A stretch of 14,529 bases of DNA, taken from contig RFQD01000013.1 in assembly GCA_009925875.1 (NCBI GenBank), positions 1-14,529 on the forward strand, written 5' to 3'. Made by a program: the position numbers and the translations under genes. Positions 11,805 through 14,529 of this stretch are shown in pieces (the first letter of the stretch is position 1; every line of letters starts with the position of its first letter). This DNA is from Microbacteriaceae bacterium. GTDB taxonomy: Bacteria > Actinomycetota > Actinomycetes > Actinomycetales > Microbacteriaceae. Below the pieces are notes generated by a model that made no database searches, was not told the origin of the DNA, and saw only the letters and a program-made list of their open reading frames with translations.

Positions 11805-12539
11805 ATGGGTGACGTCGTCTTCGCAGGCAGTCTCTGGCTCGCTGTTCTCGTGGCCGTCGCAGCCGGCTTCGTGTCGTTCGCGTCTCCCTGCGTTTTGCCC
11901 CTGGTACCCGGGTACCTCGGCTACGTCAGTGGATTTGCGGGTGAATCGTCCCTCGGTGCGCGTCGCGGTCGGGTGGTGCTGGGTGCCGTTCTCTTTGTTC
12001 TCGGTTTTTCCGTGATTTTCATCAGTTTCGGTGTGCTGTTCGGGGCCGCCGGGGCGGCAATTCGACCATGGCTCGATCTGGTCACCCGCGTGCTCGGTCT
12101 CGTGGTCATACTGCTGGGGTTGGTTTTTGTTGGACTGTTTTCGCGTTTTCAGCGCACGGCAAAATTGCCTATCCGACCGACAACGGGTCTGATTGGTGCA
12201 CCTGTGCTCGGGGCAGTTTTTGGCTTGGGCTGGACACCCTGCATCGGGCCGACTCTCGCCGCTGTGTTTGCGTTGAGTCTCGACGGCGCCTCACCGAGTC
12301 GGGGGGCAATCTTGGCGCTGAGCTATTGCGTGGGTCTCGGCTTGCCGTTTGTGCTCGTCGCACTCGGATTCGCCTGGGCAACGCGGACACTCGGGGTGCT
12401 CCGACGGCACATCCGCGCCATCAACATCGCGGGCGGCGTCGTACTCATCGCCGTCGGTGTGCTCATGGTGACGGGTCTCTGGTCGATATGGATGGCCAAC
12501 CTGCAAGCGATGATGGGGTCATATGTCCCCGCAATCTGA
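11805..12539 (+). CDS. ccdA: Cytochrome c biogenesis protein CcdA
   Basis: The 244-residue membrane protein has six hydrophobic segments (about 8-28, 57-80, 92-112, 128-157, 167-190 and 207-230). The two redox cysteines lie in paired pseudo-symmetric motifs, SFASPCVLPLVPGYLGYVSG (Cys29) and GLGWTPCIGPTLAA (Cys146), the hallmark of CcdA. It passes electrons from cytoplasmic thioredoxin to the extracytoplasmic TlpA-like lipoprotein encoded just upstream. The resB start lies 17 bases inside its 3' end, so the cistrons are coupled. Length is normal for short CcdA without fused periplasmic domains. Confidence 0.95.
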   Translation: MGDVVFAGSLWLAVLVAVAAGFVSFASPCVLPLVPGYLGYVSGFAGESSLGARRGRVVLGAVLFVLGFSVIFISFGVLFGAAGAAIRPWLDLVTRVLGLVVILLGLVFVGLFSRFQRTAKLPIRPTTGLIGAPVLGAVFGLGWTPCIGPTLAAVFALSLDGASPSRGAILALSYCVGLGLPFVLVALGFAWATRTLGVLRRHIRAINIAGGVVLIAVGVLMVTGLWSIWMANLQAMMGSYVPAI

Positions 12540-14070
12540 CGACGTCATGAATCCACGACTCTCACTGGTCGGGTGGTTTCGCTGGTTTTGGCGGCAGCTC
12601 ACGAGCATGCGCACGGCGCTCCTGTTGCTCCTGCTCCTGGCCATTGCGGCAATTCCCGGGTCGCTTTTCCCGCAGCGTTCGTCCGACCCCAACGGAGTGA
12701 CGGCCTACTTCGCCAACAATAAAAACCTGGCCCCCGTTCTCGACGCTTTTCAGCTATTTGACGTCTATGCATCAGCCTGGTTCTCAGCGATTTACCTTCT
12801 TCTTTTTATCTCCTTGATTGGCTGCGTAGTTCCGCGTGTGGCATACCACTGGAATGCGTTACGCAGCGCCCCGCCCCGAACGCCATCAAATTTTGCTCGA
12901 TTGCCAGCACACGACTCTTTCGTCACCAGTGCCAAAGAAGAGCTCGTCATGGAGAGGGCGCGTGCGCTCCTCCGGCGACGCGGATATCGCGTCGCCCCTT
13001 ATGACACTCCGGATCGACGCACTTTGTCTGCGGAACGAGGTTATGCGCGGGAGACGGGAAATCTCGTCTTTCACGCCGCACTCGTCGGAGTCCTCGTGAC
13101 GGTCGGAGTGGGGAGTGGAGGCGGGTTCACTGGGCAACGCGTGATCTACGAAGGGCAAGCCTTTGCGAACACCCTGCTCGCCTACGACACGTTTAGTCCG
13201 GGGCGGTTCTTCGACGCATCCTCTCTCACTCCGTATACGGTGCGACTCGACTCATTCACCACCGTGTACGAAGAGAAAAACCCCAACGCCATCGGGCAGC
13301 CGACCGATTACACGGCCGATGTCACGGTGCAACGCAAGGATCAGGCGCCCGAAAAGGCGGTCATCAAGGTGAACGACCCGTTGCGTTTGGGTGACACCGA
13401 CATTTACCTTCTCGGTAACGGATACGCACCCCAGGTGACCGTTCGTGATCCCGATGGGCGAGTCGTGTTTGCCGACACCATTCCGTTCTTGCCGCAAGAC
13501 AAGAACCTCACGTCGGTTGGCGTGGTGAAGCTTCCCGACGGGCTTTCTGAGCAGCTCGGCCTCGTGGGATTTTTCTACCCCACCGTCAGTCAAGGGCACT
13601 CGGGCGCGTTTTTTTCCATGTACCCCGATTTGGTTGATCCGATGCTGACGTTCAACGTGTGGAAGGGGGACCTCGGCCTGAATGACGGGGTACCCCGCTC
13701 GGTTTACGCCTTAGATACGTCGAAGATGACGAAGTTGACGGGACAAAAGACACAGCTCTCGTCACTCGAGCTCCGTCCGGGCGAGACGGTTGAGCTACCC
13801 GAAGGACTGGGCAGCGTGACCTTCGACGGCGTCAAGAAGTTTGTCTCGCTAGACATTCACAAAGACCCGGCCCAGGGGTGGGTGCTGTTCTTCGCGCTCA
13901 CGTCGCTGGGCTCGTTGCTGTTTTCACTCTTTATTCCGCGTCGACGGGTCTGGATTTCCGTGAAGGGGTCGTCGGTTGAGGTGGGGGCGCTGGCACGCAA
14001 CGATGATCCGACCCTCGACGCGCGGGTCGCCGAGCTCGTCACGGAATTGAGAACCGAGTTGGGAACTTAG
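12523..14070 (+). CDS. resB: Cytochrome c biogenesis protein ResB (Ccs1)
   Basis: The 515-residue partner of CcsB in System II heme delivery and attachment. Membrane segments are read at about 31-49, 84-103, 179-197 and 452-472, with a large extracytoplasmic domain (about 200-450) between the last two, the usual ResB topology. N-terminal MRTALLLLLLLAIAAIPGSL and FPQR fit the family, and FHAALVGVLV contains the conserved membrane histidine (His184). ATG 12523 is chosen because ATGGGG lies 4 bases before it; a second in-frame ATG at 12547 has no such site. It overlaps ccdA by 17 bp. Confidence 0.93.
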   Translation: MSPQSDDVMNPRLSLVGWFRWFWRQLTSMRTALLLLLLLAIAAIPGSLFPQRSSDPNGVTAYFANNKNLAPVLDAFQLFDVYASAWFSAIYLLLFISLIGCVVPRVAYHWNALRSAPPRTPSNFARLPAHDSFVTSAKEELVMERARALLRRRGYRVAPYDTPDRRTLSAERGYARETGNLVFHAALVGVLVTVGVGSGGGFTGQRVIYEGQAFANTLLAYDTFSPGRFFDASSLTPYTVRLDSFTTVYEEKNPNAIGQPTDYTADVTVQRKDQAPEKAVIKVNDPLRLGDTDIYLLGNGYAPQVTVRDPDGRVVFADTIPFLPQDKNLTSVGVVKLPDGLSEQLGLVGFFYPTVSQGHSGAFFSMYPDLVDPMLTFNVWKGDLGLNDGVPRSVYALDTSKMTKLTGQKTQLSSLELRPGETVELPEGLGSVTFDGVKKFVSLDIHKDPAQGWVLFFALTSLGSLLFSLFIPRRRVWISVKGSSVEVGALARNDDPTLDARVAELVTELRTELGT

Positions 14071-14073
14071 GAT
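14068..14073 (+). promoter_or_regulatory. Possible internal -10 element before ccsB
   Basis: TAGGAT overlaps the resB stop codon and ends 7 bases before ATG 14081. AGGA within it is also 8 bases from the ATG and may simply be the Shine-Dalgarno. Confidence 0.25.
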
Positions 14074-14080
14074 TACCCCC

Positions 14081-14529
14081 ATGACCGATACGTTTTCGCA
14101 GTTCTCCGTGCTGTCGCTGTACTCGGCTATGGGGCTGTACGCCGTTGCGTTCATCCTGTTCACTCTTGACTTGTCGGGGCTGGCACCCGAACGGCTTCGG
14201 CTCGCCCGCATTGGGTTAAGCATCACGTGGCTGGGATTCGCGCTCCAGGTTGTTGCGACCGCATTGCGGGGTCTGGCCGCAAGTCGTGTTCCGTGGGCGA
14301 ACATGTATGAGTTTGCGATGACCGGAACTTTGATGATGATGTTGGTGTTCCTGGTTGTGAACCTCAAGTGGGACGTTCGCTACCTTGGAGCGTTCATCAC
14401 CGGCTTCGTGCTGCTCGCGCTCGGTATCTCGGCAACTCGGTATTACGTCGAAGTCGTCCCGTTGCCCCCTGCGCTTCAGTCGTACTGGCTGGTCATCCAC
14501 GTGTTTGTGGCGACTCTGGCGACCGGTTT
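14081..14529 (+). CDS. ccsB: Cytochrome c biogenesis protein CcsB (ResC/CcsA family), 5' part
   Basis: The frame from ATG 14081 stays open to the window edge and gives the first 149 residues. Hydrophobic segments are at about 14-31, 42-60, 78-93 and 98-116. The family signatures VPWANMYEF (70-78) and the later QSYWLVIHVFVATLATG, with the conserved heme-ligand-type histidine in WLVIHV, identify the heme-handling subunit of System II. The WWD motif expected further on lies outside the window. Spacing of 10 bases to resB indicates the same operon. Confidence 0.92.
   Translation, partial: MTDTFSQFSVLSLYSAMGLYAVAFILFTLDLSGLAPERLRLARIGLSITWLGFALQVVATALRGLAASRVPWANMYEFAMTGTLMMMLVFLVVNLKWDVRYLGAFITGFVLLALGISATRYYVEVVPLPPALQSYWLVIHVFVATLATG

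Noticed and set aside
1..14529. CRISPR arrays, insertion sequences, prophage genes, tRNA genes or a defence island
   Set aside because: No spaced repeats, transposase or integrase motifs, phage genes or cloverleaf-forming sequence were seen; gene content is core actinobacterial.

Overview
This window looks like chromosomal DNA from a compact, moderately G+C-rich actinobacterium, most likely a member of the Microbacteriaceae. Four things point there: a bS22-type mini ribosomal protein gene behind proC, a mycoredoxin-like glutaredoxin, an archaeal-type aspartyl-tRNA synthetase, and a histidine phosphatase-tlpA-ccdA-resB-ccsB cluster in the order seen at the Mycobacterium ccs locus. The family-level placement is inference. 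I see no mobile element, CRISPR array, tRNA or rRNA gene.

Layout. 1-1048: end of an alpha-E domain gene, overlapping by 4 bp a transglutaminase-like gene. 1057-2496 (minus): DNA photolyase. 2584-2615: strong terminator. 2751-3413 (minus): orphan winged-helix regulator without a receiver domain, preceded by a long leader that holds a 16-codon ORF ending CCRMCCC. 3678-4316 (minus): upp, divergent from tadA (4359-4829). 4834-5796 (minus): cation diffusion facilitator, divergent from proC (5819-6664). Then an ArsR-like regulator, the 32-residue bS22 gene, a terminator, a TetR regulator with a thiol-disulfide (DUF836-type) protein, and a tiny coupled ORF ending before a bidirectional terminator. 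8431-8811 (minus): PLDc_N/SHOCT membrane protein. 8882-9145: mycoredoxin. 9142-10452 (minus): aspS. 10519 to the window end: histidine phosphatase, TlpA-like lipoprotein thioredoxin, CcdA, ResB and the start of CcsB, a System II cytochrome c maturation operon.

How the genes work together. The last operon moves reductant through the membrane (CcdA) to an extracytoplasmic thioredoxin (TlpA/ResA type), which keeps apocytochrome CXXCH cysteines reduced while ResB-CcsB carries and attaches heme. Upp and TadA serve uracil salvage and tRNA wobble inosine formation. ProC makes proline. Most of the rest is ordinary housekeeping.

Two signals stand out. First, the regulator at 2751-3413 has a polycysteine leader ORF with its own Shine-Dalgarno and three mutually complementary RNA segments around it, which resembles cysteine-responsive attenuation described upstream of sulfur genes in mycobacteria but here sits in front of a regulator. 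Second, most genes that begin a transcription unit have a TAnnnT -10 hexamer ending 6 (sometimes 7 or 8) bases before the start codon, which predicts leaderless mRNAs throughout. At 5803-5812 two such -10 elements overlap and face apart.
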